This document shows positions 1 to 6,785 of a DNA stretch of 10,078 bases, in pieces (the first letter of the stretch is position 1; each line of letters opens with the position of its first letter). The translations under genes and the position numbers were made by a program. The notes under the pieces are model-generated. The model ran no database searches. It had not been told where the DNA came from and saw nothing but the letters and a program-made list of their open reading frames with translations. The DNA is from Candidatus Schekmanbacteria bacterium (GTDB lineage: Bacteria; Schekmanbacteria; GWA2-38-11; J061): assembly GCA_003695725.1 (NCBI GenBank), contig RFHX01000132.1, positions 1 through 10,078 of the forward strand. The letters are read 5' to 3'.

Positions 1-5
1 CTTTA

Positions 6-1094
6 ATGTGGTGTAGAATGAAAGGTAACCTACCTGCAAAGATAGTCGTAGTCGATGATGAAAAGATTGTTAGGGACTCAATATCTTTAATCCTCAACAG
101 TGAAGAATATCAAGTTATGACCTTTTCTTCTGCTCATGAAGCTATTGATGAAATCAAAAAAAATAATGTTTCATTAGTGTTGACAGATGTTAAGATGCCC
201 GGTTTGTCGGGGCTTCAGTTTTTAGAGAAAATAAAGAATATGAATAGGGATATTCCAGTCATATTAATGACAGGATTCCCTGAGATGAATATGGCGATTC
301 AGGCAATAAAAGCAGGCGCCTTCGATTTTTTGGCAAAGCCTTTTCGGCATGATTATTTAAAGGCGTCAGTCCAGAGGGCAGTGGAATATTATCGTTTGGT
401 AAAATTTGAGAAGGAATATAAAAGATCACTTGAAAGAGCAGTTGCTGAAAAAACAAAGGAACTTGAAAAAACAATGGAAAATTTAAAAACAGTAAGCAGA
501 GAGTTGATACAGCGATTAGGTATTGCTGCTGAATATAGAGATCAGGAAACAGGAAATCATATTTCAAGAATGAGTCTATATACTCGATGTCTTGCTAAGG
601 AAATGAAGCTTTCAGCTGATTTCATCGAAAATATTGCAGTAGCAAGCAAGATGCATGATATTGGAAAAGTTGGGATACCTGATGCCATACTTCTCAAAAA
701 AGGTCCGCTTACGAAGGAAGAATTTGAGATTATGAAAACCCATACAATAATAGGTGAAGATATCTTGGGACATTCAACAAATGAGATAATGAATATGGCG
801 TCCTCGATTGCTCTCAATCATCATGAAAAATGGGATGGTTCCGGATATCCTCGGGGAATAAGCGGCACAAATATTCCTATTGAGGGACGAATTGTGATGA
901 TCTGCGACCAATATGATGCATTGAGAAGCGAACGGCCGTACAAAAAATCTCTTTCCCACACCGAGACGATGAAAATATTAGTGCAGGGAGACGGAAGAAC
1001 AGATTCTGAAAAGCATTTTGATCCGGCAGTTCTTAAAGCATTCAAAAATGTGGCAGATGAATTTGAGGAAATTTATAGGTCTAATAGTGATTGA
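6..1094 (+). CDS. Response regulator with receiver and HD-GYP domains (probable c-di-GMP phosphodiesterase)
   Basis: A two-component response regulator whose output is probably hydrolysis of cyclic di-GMP in the cytoplasm. Residues about 12-128 form a CheY-like receiver: acidic pair D17-D18, phospho-acceptor D61 in LTDVKMPG, switch residue T89 in LMTG, and K111 in the AKPF motif. Residues about 130-168 are charged and helical and probably form a coiled-coil linker. The HD-GYP domain follows: H217-D218 in MHDIGK, then HHEKWDGSGYP with the GYP signature at 280-282, and DQYDALRSERPY, which is typical of the family. All diagnostic residues are present, so it should be active. No membrane segment or signal peptide is seen. 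The start is uncertain: ATG at 6 or ATG at 18 are both possible, and the frame is still open at the left edge. The receiver is complete either way. No partner histidine kinase is in view. The next gene converges on it, with 103 bases between and no convincing terminator. Confidence 0.93.
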   Translation: MWCRMKGNLPAKIVVVDDEKIVRDSISLILNSEEYQVMTFSSAHEAIDEIKKNNVSLVLTDVKMPGLSGLQFLEKIKNMNRDIPVILMTGFPEMNMAIQAIKAGAFDFLAKPFRHDYLKASVQRAVEYYRLVKFEKEYKRSLERAVAEKTKELEKTMENLKTVSRELIQRLGIAAEYRDQETGNHISRMSLYTRCLAKEMKLSADFIENIAVASKMHDIGKVGIPDAILLKKGPLTKEEFEIMKTHTIIGEDILGHSTNEIMNMASSIALNHHEKWDGSGYPRGISGTNIPIEGRIVMICDQYDALRSERPYKKSLSHTETMKILVQGDGRTDSEKHFDPAVLKAFKNVADEFEEIYRSNSD

Positions 1095-1197
1095 TTCGTA
1101 AAATTCCTTGCCTAATCTTTTAAAAAATCTTTGTTTTTTTGTGCGAAGATACTTCTTTGTGAGTTTCTAAAAGGATTAACTTTTTGGAGTTTTGAAT

Positions 1198-2064
1198 TTA
1201 GAGAGAGGATTTTTGTATAATTTCAGGAATTAAATCTTCCCATCCAAGCCCCATTATATGAATTCCCTGACATTTGTCTTTGACTTCATCGATAATCGAA
1301 ACGGCAATATCTACTGCTTCTTTTCTCTTATCTTCAGCTTTTTCCATTCTTTTGATTATTTCTTCAGGCACTTTTATTCCTGCTATTTGACGATTCATAA
1401 AATTAGCCATCTTTTCAGATTTCAATATAAGTATGCCTGCCATAACAGGTATATTGAAATCTTTGACTGAATTCATAATTGAATTAAAGGATTCAACATC
1501 AAATATTGCCTGCGTTTGGAAGAATTTTGCACCTGCTTTTATCTTCTTTTCGATTTTTATGAGTTCAAGTTCAGGATTGTCAGCCGATGGGGTAAAAACA
1601 GCACCGCAACAAAGGGAAAAATTACCTTCGAGTTTATTTCCTGCCATATCTTCTCCATTGTTGAGCCTCTCGATTGCCTGAAGGAGTTGGACTGAATCGA
1701 GGTCAAAGACAGCTTTTGCATCAGGATGGTCTCCTAAATAAGGATGGTCCCCCGTAATGACAAGCACATTTTCTATCCCAAGAATTGCTGCATTCAAAAG
1801 GTCTGACTGCAATGCAATTCTGTTTCTGTCCCTGCAGGAAATCTGCAATATGGGTTCAAGATTTTTTTCTTTCAAGATGGAACATCCTATTAAAGACCCA
1901 GCCCTCATAACAGCGCTTTGCTGGTCGGTTACATTGAAAAACTGGACACTCTCTTTTAATGAATCAGCTTTTTCCAAAAAAATTTTCGTATCCGTTCCTT
2001 TTGGAGGTTCCAGCTCTACTGTTTTGACAAAAGTATTTTTTTCAAATAGTTCGGTAAGTTTCAT
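1198..2064 (-). CDS. metF: Methylenetetrahydrofolate reductase, MetF subunit
   Basis: This enzyme reduces 5,10-methylene-tetrahydrofolate to 5-methyl-tetrahydrofolate, using FAD bound in a TIM barrel. Using the ATG at 2064 it has 288 residues, close to the usual 280-300. Family motifs seen: VELEPPKG near the N-terminus, where E17 matches the catalytic glutamate (E28 of E. coli MetF); ISCRDRNR at about 75-82; VITGDHP, with D106 in the position of E. coli D120; FQTQAIFD; and PVMAGI. A TTG at 2073, two bases after the metV stop, would add three residues. ATG is preferred because the alignable sequence begins there; neither start has a strong Shine-Dalgarno. The gene follows metV with an 11-base gap, so the two are surely cotranscribed. 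MetF proteins paired with MetV belong to the anaerobic-type reductases, in which MetV supplies electron-transfer or structural functions. The product could feed methionine synthesis, the Wood-Ljungdahl methyl branch, or both. No corrinoid methyltransferase or CO dehydrogenase gene is in the window. Confidence 0.93.
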   Translation of the reverse strand: MKLTELFEKNTFVKTVELEPPKGTDTKIFLEKADSLKESVQFFNVTDQQSAVMRAGSLIGCSILKEKNLEPILQISCRDRNRIALQSDLLNAAILGIENVLVITGDHPYLGDHPDAKAVFDLDSVQLLQAIERLNNGEDMAGNKLEGNFSLCCGAVFTPSADNPELELIKIEKKIKAGAKFFQTQAIFDVESFNSIMNSVKDFNIPVMAGILILKSEKMANFMNRQIAGIKVPEEIIKRMEKAEDKRKEAVDIAVSIIDEVKDKCQGIHIMGLGWEDLIPEIIQKSSL

Positions 2065-2075
2065 AGTCTTCAAAA

Positions 2076-2744
2076 TTATAACATTGCATCTTCTCTTATT
2101 ATTTTTCGTGGTATGCCGTTATCTTTTGTCCTTCTTTCTCTTGGTTTTTGTATTTCTCTAATTTGGTCTAACTTATTCAACTCTTTGAGCCGTTTGTAAA
2201 TCAACTGCCATACGCAGTCAATCTCTTGGTTTACTTCGCACTTTTCATTTTTGCTTCCGCCGCAGGGGCCGTTAAGCAAACTTTTCGAGCATCTTGAAAT
2301 AGGACATAAACCGCCTGTTATACCTAAAAGACAATCTCCGCAGGAGCGACAGGTTTCTTTCCAGATGCCATGTTCGGCAGGTGCACCAATGAAGGTGGTA
2401 TTTAATCCCGGATAAGTTATTATTTCAGGATAGTTTTCGGTGAGCGTTTGAGCGCCAATGCCGCAAGCTAATGAAACAATTGCATCTGAATCAGATATAA
2501 AGGGTTTTATTTCTTCAATAAATTCTTTTTCGCACTGCCTTTCTACAGTTATTTCTATGACTTCAAGCTCTTTCCCCTCGAGCTTTCTTGCTAATTTAAG
2601 TGCTCCTGCAATGACTTTTACCTGTTTTTCACCGCCTGCAAGGCATACTGCAACACAAGTCCCGCAACCTGCAATAATTATTCGGTTGCAATCTTTTATC
2701 ATTGCAAGAATTTCTTTTATGGGTTTTCTTTCACCAATAATCAT
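2076..2744 (-). CDS. metV: MetV-like cysteine-rich partner of methylenetetrahydrofolate reductase
   Basis: A 222-residue cysteine-rich protein matching the MetV family (methylene-THF reductase C-terminal/zinc- or Fe-S-binding domain). In acetogens MetV forms a complex with MetF. It has 14 cysteines: C19, C27, C30, C34, C71, C94, C132, C135, C138, C147, C152, C161, C169 and C177. The most diagnostic stretch is at about 132-163, where CRSCGDC is followed by TGGLCPISRCSK and NGPCGG. The N-terminal half contains GCGTCVAVC and a Rossmann-like alternation of strands and helices. The C-terminal ~40 residues are basic and poor in hydrophobic residues. The start is ATG at 2744, with a modest Shine-Dalgarno (TAGGA) eight bases upstream. 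It is the first gene of the metV-metF operon. The cysteines probably bind metal or Fe-S clusters; which cluster and which residues cannot be told from sequence alone. Neither HdrABC nor RnfC2 partners of other MetFV complexes are adjacent. Confidence 0.88.
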   Translation of the reverse strand: MIIGERKPIKEILAMIKDCNRIIIAGCGTCVAVCLAGGEKQVKVIAGALKLARKLEGKELEVIEITVERQCEKEFIEEIKPFISDSDAIVSLACGIGAQTLTENYPEIITYPGLNTTFIGAPAEHGIWKETCRSCGDCLLGITGGLCPISRCSKSLLNGPCGGSKNEKCEVNQEIDCVWQLIYKRLKELNKLDQIREIQKPRERRTKDNGIPRKIIREDAML

Positions 2745-2807
2745 TACAATATTCCTAATTGATTAAAGTAACGAATTGTTTTTCAAAATAAGAAAATTGA
2801 CTGCCCA

Positions 2808-2836
2808 CTTCTAAAAAAAGAATTTTTATTTGTCAA
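2808..2836 (-). promoter_or_regulatory. Candidate sigma-70 promoter of metV-metF
   Basis: On the minus strand a perfect TTGACA (2836-2831) is followed after exactly 17 bases by TAGAAG (2813-2808), which matches 4 of 6 positions of TATAAT. The implied start near 2801 would give a leader of roughly 55-60 bases before the metV ATG. The spacer is AT-rich. This is inferred from consensus only. Confidence 0.4.
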
Positions 2837-2909
2837 TGCAATTGTCATATCCGAAGTTTCCCTTGACTTGACCTGATTTTCTGATAAATAACAAACCGTC
2901 TGCTGTGCC

Positions 2910-2938
2910 TTGATATTAGCTTATTCCGTACATTAAAT
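2910..2938 (+). promoter_or_regulatory. Weak candidate promoter of the DHS-like/thrC operon
   Basis: TTGATA (2910-2915, 5 of 6 matches to the -35 consensus) is followed after 17 bases by TTAAAT (2933-2938, 4 of 6 matches to the -10). This would leave a leader of about 140 bases. A second possible -35 pair (TTGACT/TTGACC at 2863-2873) lies upstream but has no well-spaced -10. Support is weak in this AT-rich context. Confidence 0.28.
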
Positions 2939-3074
2939 AATGCTTACAGATTTTCATAATTCCTGTCAAATAATAAACAGGATAAGTTAATGGATTTTTA
3001 AAAGGCACTTTTTATTTTTTGGTTCCAAAATTTTTTGAGTAGCAAAGTTTTCTGCTGATTTAGATAATGCTTGA

Positions 3075-3082
3075 AAGGAGGG
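3075..3082 (+). promoter_or_regulatory. Strong Shine-Dalgarno of the DHS-like gene
   Basis: AAGGAGGG lies four bases before the ATG at 3087. It is the best ribosome-binding site in the window and fixes the start of the DHS-like gene. Confidence 0.85.
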
Positions 3083-3086
3083 AGAA

Positions 3087-4193
3087 ATGTCAGAAAAAAA
3101 TCGTTTTTTAAGCGGGGAAGAAATCAATCCTGAGCCAATAAATACTGATATTTCAGTCATAGAATTAGTAGATAAACATTTCAATGCATACAATGGGGCG
3201 CGGCTCCAAGAGATTTGTAAACTTTTAGCAAACAAGATTCTTAAGGAAGGTGTAACAGTAGGTATGAGTCTTTCAGGCGCCCTTACGCCTGCTGGATTGG
3301 GGAGATCTTGTATAATACCAATGATAGAAGCTGGCTTTATTGATTGGATTGCTTCCACAGGAGCTAATCTTTATCATGATGCCCATCATGCTTTGGGCTT
3401 GATGCTTCATAAGGGAAGTCCCTTTGTAGATGATGTTGAGCTTAAAAAAAATAAAGTTGTCCGAATTTATGATATATTAATGGATTATGATGTCCTACTT
3501 TCGACAGATAAGTTTTTGACAAAAATATTTAATGAGGATGAATTTCAAAGAGAAATGGGAACAGCAGAACTTCATTATCTGATAGGGAAGTATCTCAGAG
3601 AGAGGGAAAAATTATGCAATATGCCTCCATCATCTATTCTTTCCACTGCATATGAATATGAAGTGCCTGTTTATACCCCGTCACCAGCAGACAGCTCAAT
3701 TGGGTTAGCCATTGCAGAAGAATATTTGGATAAAGTAAAATTAAAACTAAATGTTTGGGATGATATCAATGAAACTGCTGCAATAGTATTAGATATCAAA
3801 AGAAACAATGGGAAATCGGCTGCAGTAATCATTGGTGGAGGAGCTCCTAAAAATTTTATTCTCCAAACAGAGCCGCAAATTCAGCAGTTTTTAGGCCTTG
3901 AGGAACAGGGACACGATTATTTTGTTCAAATAACTGATGCACGCGCAGATACAGGAGGACTTTCAGGCGCTACACCTTCTGAGGCAGTTTCTTGGGGGAA
4001 AATAGATAGTGATATGCTTCCTAATGCAGTTGTATCATACATTGATTTTTCTGTTGCATTGCCTATCATTACTTCATATGTTATGTCAAAAGCAGAAAAA
4101 AGGAAACATAAAAGACTTTATAATAAACGCTCTGACTTTGTGAAGAGACTTCAGAGTGAATTTTTAGAGAAGAGAAGAAGAAAAGAGGTGTAG
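3087..4193 (+). CDS. Deoxyhypusine-synthase-like NAD-dependent protein, substrate uncertain
   Basis: A 368-residue full-length member of the deoxyhypusine synthase (DHS) family; human DHS has 369 residues. True DHS transfers the aminobutyl group of spermidine to a lysine of eIF5A, using NAD and an enzyme-lysine imine. Bacteria have no eIF5A, and bacterial relatives are only partly characterised; some family members make homospermidine. Signatures seen: SLSGALTPAGLG at about 61-72, STGANLYHD at 90-98, IIGGGAPKN at 248-256, and SGATPSEAVSWGKI at 293-306, with K305 in the position of the catalytic lysine (human K329). Compared with human DHS recalled from memory, NAD-contacting D238 is kept as D202. 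Several spermidine-pocket residues differ: D243 to L207, H288 to N256, D316 to L292, and E137 probably to Y96. The C-terminus is strongly basic. The start is fixed by a strong Shine-Dalgarno. The stop is three bases before thrC, so the two genes are cotranscribed. Family assignment is firm; the reaction is not. Confidence 0.9.
   Translation: MSEKNRFLSGEEINPEPINTDISVIELVDKHFNAYNGARLQEICKLLANKILKEGVTVGMSLSGALTPAGLGRSCIIPMIEAGFIDWIASTGANLYHDAHHALGLMLHKGSPFVDDVELKKNKVVRIYDILMDYDVLLSTDKFLTKIFNEDEFQREMGTAELHYLIGKYLREREKLCNMPPSSILSTAYEYEVPVYTPSPADSSIGLAIAEEYLDKVKLKLNVWDDINETAAIVLDIKRNNGKSAAVIIGGGAPKNFILQTEPQIQQFLGLEEQGHDYFVQITDARADTGGLSGATPSEAVSWGKIDSDMLPNAVVSYIDFSVALPIITSYVMSKAEKRKHKRLYNKRSDFVKRLQSEFLEKRRRKEV
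4185..4190 (+). promoter_or_regulatory. Shine-Dalgarno for thrC, inside the preceding gene
   Basis: GAGGTG lies six bases before the GTG at 4197 and sits within the last codons of the DHS-like gene. It decides for the GTG start of thrC and implies close translational linkage of the two genes. Confidence 0.7.
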
Positions 4194-4196
4194 AAG

Positions 4197-5552
4197 GTGA
4201 GCGAATATAAAGCATGGTTTCAGTGTATCAATGGATGTCCGGGCAAATATAACCTCGATGAAATTATTTACAGTTGCCCTGAATGTGGCGACCTTCTCAA
4301 AGTCGTACACGATATAAGTATTCTCAAAAAGAAGAGGACTGCATGGCAGTGGATGAAGCTCTTTGATGAACGTTACAGGAGGACGGAATGGCCCTACGGT
4401 AGTGGTGTTTGGGGCAAAAAGGAATTGGTTTGTCCTGTCGTGGATAATGACAATATAGTTTCAATGTATGAAGGCGGTAGCAATCTTTTTTGGGCAGAGA
4501 GATTGGGTGATGCATTAGGCCTTGAAGACCTCTGGGTAAAGCAGTGTGGAAACAGCCATACAGGCTCCTTCAAGGACCTTGGAATGACCGTCCTTGTGTC
4601 TATGGTAAAGCAGATGATTTCAGATGGAAAGGATATAATTGCAGTTGCCTGTGCTTCGACAGGCGATACATCGGCTGCTCTTTCTGCCTATTGCGCTGCT
4701 GCAGGAATTCAGGCAATTGTCTTTCTGCCTAAAAATAAAGTTTCCCTCGCCCAGTTAATTCAGCCCATTGCAAACGGCGCTTTGACATTGTCTCTCGATA
4801 CTGATTTTGACGGCTGTATGCAGATTGTCAAGGAGATTACATCCAAGAATAATATTTACCTTGCAAACTCAATGAATTCACTTCGTATAGAGGGGCAAAA
4901 AACGGTCAGTATTGAGCTGACACAGCAGTTCGATTGGAAGGTCCCTGATTGGGTCATAATTCCGGGCGGCAATCTTGGCAATATAAGTGCAATTGGTAAG
5001 GGTTTTATGATAATGAAGGATCTTTATATGATTAAAAAACTTCCAAGGTTGGTATGTGCTCAATCTGAAAAGGCAAATCCTCTATACAGAAGCTATTTGA
5101 AGAACTTCAAAGAATTTAAACCGATAAAGGCAAAGAAGACTCTTGCAAGCGCTATACAAATCGGCAACCCTGTGAGTGTAAAAAAAGCGATACAGACACT
5201 TATTGACTTTAACGGGATTGTAGAGGAGGCAAGCGAACAGGAGCTTGCAGATGCAGCAGCAATGGGTGATAGAACAGGACTTTTTAATTGTCCTCATACA
5301 GGTGTTGCATTGGCTGCTCTCATAAAGTTGGTTAAGAAGGGGGTAATCAAAAAGAAGGATAAGGTAGTTGTCATTTCAACGGCACACGGTTTGAAATTTA
5401 CAGATTTCAAACGGAAATACCATGAAGACAAACTAAAAAATATAACACCAAATTTTCAAAACATTCCTGTAGAAGTTGAAGCAAAATACGAAAAGGTAAG
5501 AAGCACTATTTTAAAGTACATTGAGAAGAAGCAGAAAAAATCAATTCTTTGA
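4197..5552 (+). CDS. thrC: Threonine synthase, plant-like class
   Basis: This PLP enzyme converts O-phosphohomoserine to threonine and phosphate, the last step of threonine synthesis. It has 451 residues. The N-terminus carries a zinc-ribbon-like set C10, C14, C27, C30. The PLP lysine is K126 in [10 protein letters not shown]. The phosphate loop is PGGNLGN at 256-262. [19 protein letters not shown] (152-170) and STAHGLKFT near the C-terminus are typical of the family. Long segments, such as [18 protein letters not shown] and LIQPIANGA, closely resemble higher-plant threonine synthases as I remember them. Plant enzymes are activated by S-adenosylmethionine; whether this one is cannot be told here. 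The start is GTG at 4197, supported by a Shine-Dalgarno six bases upstream and by the N-terminal cysteines. It is the second gene of the operon with the DHS-like gene. Its stop is only 15 bases from the end of the convergent hisC. The fold-type II family is shared with cysteine synthases, but these motifs are specific to threonine synthase. Confidence 0.95.
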   Translation: MSEYKAWFQCINGCPGKYNLDEIIYSCPECGDLLKVVHDISILKKKRTAWQWMKLFDERYRRTEWPYGSGVWGKKELVCPVVDNDNIVSMYEGGSNLFWAERLGDALGLEDLWVKQCGNSHTGSFKDLGMTVLVSMVKQMISDGKDIIAVACASTGDTSAALSAYCAAAGIQAIVFLPKNKVSLAQLIQPIANGALTLSLDTDFDGCMQIVKEITSKNNIYLANSMNSLRIEGQKTVSIELTQQFDWKVPDWVIIPGGNLGNISAIGKGFMIMKDLYMIKKLPRLVCAQSEKANPLYRSYLKNFKEFKPIKAKKTLASAIQIGNPVSVKKAIQTLIDFNGIVEEASEQELADAAAMGDRTGLFNCPHTGVALAALIKLVKKGVIKKKDKVVVISTAHGLKFTDFKRKYHEDKLKNITPNFQNIPVEVEAKYEKVRSTILKYIEKKQKKSIL

Positions 5553-5567
5553 TCTTTCTTAATTTCT

Positions 5568-6665
5568 TTATCCTGATGAATTTAATATTCTTTCGAGAGA
5601 AGAGATAAACCTCTTGTTATCCTTAGCCGTTCCGATAGTTACCCTGATCGATGTTGGAAAATCATATCCCTTCATAGGCCTTACGATGACAGCAAGTTTT
5701 AGGAGTTTTAAGAAAATTTCATCGCAATCTGCTTTACAGTCAATAAGAATAAAATTAGCTTCAGTTGGCACAAAGTCAAGGTTCAGCTTTTCAAGCTCTT
5801 TGTAAAGAAAATCTTTTCCTGCTTCATTTACTTCAATGCTTCGATTTATATGTTCTTCATCTGAAAGTGCTGCAAGCGCTGCTGTTTGGGCTGCTGAATT
5901 GACATTGAAAGGTTGTCTAATTCTGTTTAATATGTCTATTATCTCTTCGCTAGCAATAGCATATCCTATTCTCAATCCTGCAAGACCGTATATTTTTGAA
6001 AATGTTCGCAAAATGACCAAATTTTTCCTGCGTGAGAAATGTTCGATAGAATTAGGATATTCTTCATCGGATACATATTCGGCATAAGCTTCGTCTAAGA
6101 CTATTATTACATCTTCCGGCACAGAAAAGAGAAATTCTTCAAACTCATCTTCTTTTACGATTGTTCCTGTCGGGTTATTGGGATTGGCTATAAATATTAT
6201 TCTGGTATCATCCCTCACTGCATTCAACATTGCCTTTAAGTCATGGGTATGATTTCGTAGAGGTACTATTATTTTTTCACCGCCTGTTGCCTGTACGAGC
6301 ATCTTATAGACCATAAATGCTTGGTCTGCCATTACAGCGCTTACACCGGGTTTTATAAAAGCTCGACAAAGAAATTCCAAAAGCTCATTTGAGCCGTTGC
6401 CTACAGCTATATTGTTTTCAGAAACTTTAAACTTTGCGGCAAGCTGTTGCTTTAGATAATATGAGTGACTGTCTGGATAGAAGGATGCTTTTTTGAGATA
6501 TCCTTTTAGAGCGTTTAGCGCTTTTGGAGAAGGCCCTAAAGGGTTTTCATTGGATGCAAGTTTGACAGGGTCTTTTATCCCAAATTCCCTTTCGACTTCC
6601 TCTATTGGTTTTCCGGGATTATAAGGAGTTATACTTAGTATATAATCTGGGACAAATTTTTTCAT
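5568..6665 (-). CDS. hisC: Histidinol-phosphate aminotransferase
   Basis: This PLP-dependent class I/II aminotransferase converts imidazole-acetol phosphate and glutamate to histidinol phosphate in histidine synthesis. From the ATG at 6665 it has 365 residues, the usual HisC length. Motifs in order: YNPGKPIEEVEREFG near the N-terminus, LASNENPLGPSP at about 36-47, NPNNPTGT at about 161-168, LDEAYAEY with PLP-contacting D191, and RTFSKIYGLAGLRIGY with the Schiff-base lysine K224. The frame is open upstream to a TTG at 6701, which would add 12 lysine-rich residues. ATG is preferred because family similarity begins there; neither start has a clear Shine-Dalgarno. No other his gene is adjacent, so it stands alone here. 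Related aminotransferases for aromatic amino acids or cobalamin precursors (CobD type) share this fold, but the PGKP..EVERE opening favours HisC. It diverges from lnt and converges on thrC. Confidence 0.92.
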   Translation of the reverse strand: MKKFVPDYILSITPYNPGKPIEEVEREFGIKDPVKLASNENPLGPSPKALNALKGYLKKASFYPDSHSYYLKQQLAAKFKVSENNIAVGNGSNELLEFLCRAFIKPGVSAVMADQAFMVYKMLVQATGGEKIIVPLRNHTHDLKAMLNAVRDDTRIIFIANPNNPTGTIVKEDEFEEFLFSVPEDVIIVLDEAYAEYVSDEEYPNSIEHFSRRKNLVILRTFSKIYGLAGLRIGYAIASEEIIDILNRIRQPFNVNSAAQTAALAALSDEEHINRSIEVNEAGKDFLYKELEKLNLDFVPTEANFILIDCKADCDEIFLKLLKLAVIVRPMKGYDFPTSIRVTIGTAKDNKRFISSLERILNSSG

Positions 6666-6717
6666 GGATAGCTTTTTTTCATAACTTTTTTTTATTGTCA
6701 AATTTTTTTAGCTTTGT

Positions 6718-6726
6718 TGATATAGT
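6718..6726 (+). promoter_or_regulatory. Candidate extended -10 promoter of lnt
   Basis: TGATATAGT provides an extended -10 (TGn) next to TATAGT (6721-6726, 5 of 6 matches). A -35-like TTGTCA at 6695-6700 is 20 bases away, too far for the usual spacing, so this would be an extended -10 promoter. Transcription would start near 6733, about 53 bases before lnt. Confidence 0.35.
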
Positions 6727-6731
6727 AGGAA

Positions 6732-6747
6732 ATTTAGGCAGCTAAAT
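6732..6747. repeat. Short perfect dyad ATTTAG-GCAG-CTAAAT
   Basis: Six-base arms flank a four-base centre between hisC and lnt, immediately after the candidate lnt promoter. It could be an operator or a small hairpin at the 5' end of the transcript, or it could be chance in AT-rich sequence. Confidence 0.3.
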
Positions 6748-6784
6748 GGGATTGAAGAAGAAAATAAAAGGGCTTTACAGATAA
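6746..6784 (+). CDS. Possible 12-residue leader ORF ahead of lnt
   Basis: ATG at 6746 opens a short frame coding MGLKKKIKGLYR and stopping at TAA, one base before the lnt ATG. An AGG at 6736-6738 lies seven bases upstream. Its stop beside the lnt start would allow translational coupling, which would help because lnt itself has no clear Shine-Dalgarno. The frame is short enough to arise by chance, so this is tentative. Confidence 0.2.
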   Translation: MGLKKKIKGLYR

Positions 6785-6785
6785 A

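Larger units (their letters stand above)
2745..3086. other. Divergent intergenic control region between metV and the DHS-like gene
   Basis: This is the longest stretch without a gene, 342 bases of AT-rich sequence between two divergently transcribed operons. It holds candidate promoters in both directions and the strong ribosome site of the DHS-like gene. Short dyads are present, such as TCCTGT/ACAGGA at 2961-2982 with a 10-base loop. I do not see a conserved riboswitch, T-box, tRNA or small gene with a ribosome site. Confidence 0.6.

Noticed and set aside
1169-1184. AAAAG...CTTTT dyad between the HD-GYP gene and metF as a bidirectional terminator
   Set aside because: The stem is only five pairs with one G-C pair and an AT-rich context; it is no stronger than expected by chance.
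2941-2991. A 16-codon frame starting ATGCTTACA in the divergent region
   Set aside because: It has no ribosome-binding site, and its composition matches the surrounding non-coding sequence.
3000-3020. Hairpin AAAAG-GCA-CTTTT followed by a T-rich run as a terminator or attenuator ahead of the DHS-like gene
   Set aside because: The stem has a single G-C pair and a three-base loop, too weak to terminate; no leader peptide accompanies it.
2745-3086. SAM, cobalamin or THF riboswitch ahead of metV or the DHS-like gene
   Set aside because: I could not find the conserved core words or a multi-stem layout of these classes by eye; a covariance search would be decisive.
2987-3358. Minus-strand 123-residue open frame opposite the start of the DHS-like gene
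   Set aside because: It overlaps a well-supported gene, has low-complexity content and no family signature; it is a shadow frame.
6696-6701. Minus-strand TTGACA at the upstream hisC TTG as a -35 box
   Set aside because: No -10 match occurs at usable spacing; the implied transcript would start at or inside the hisC coding sequence.
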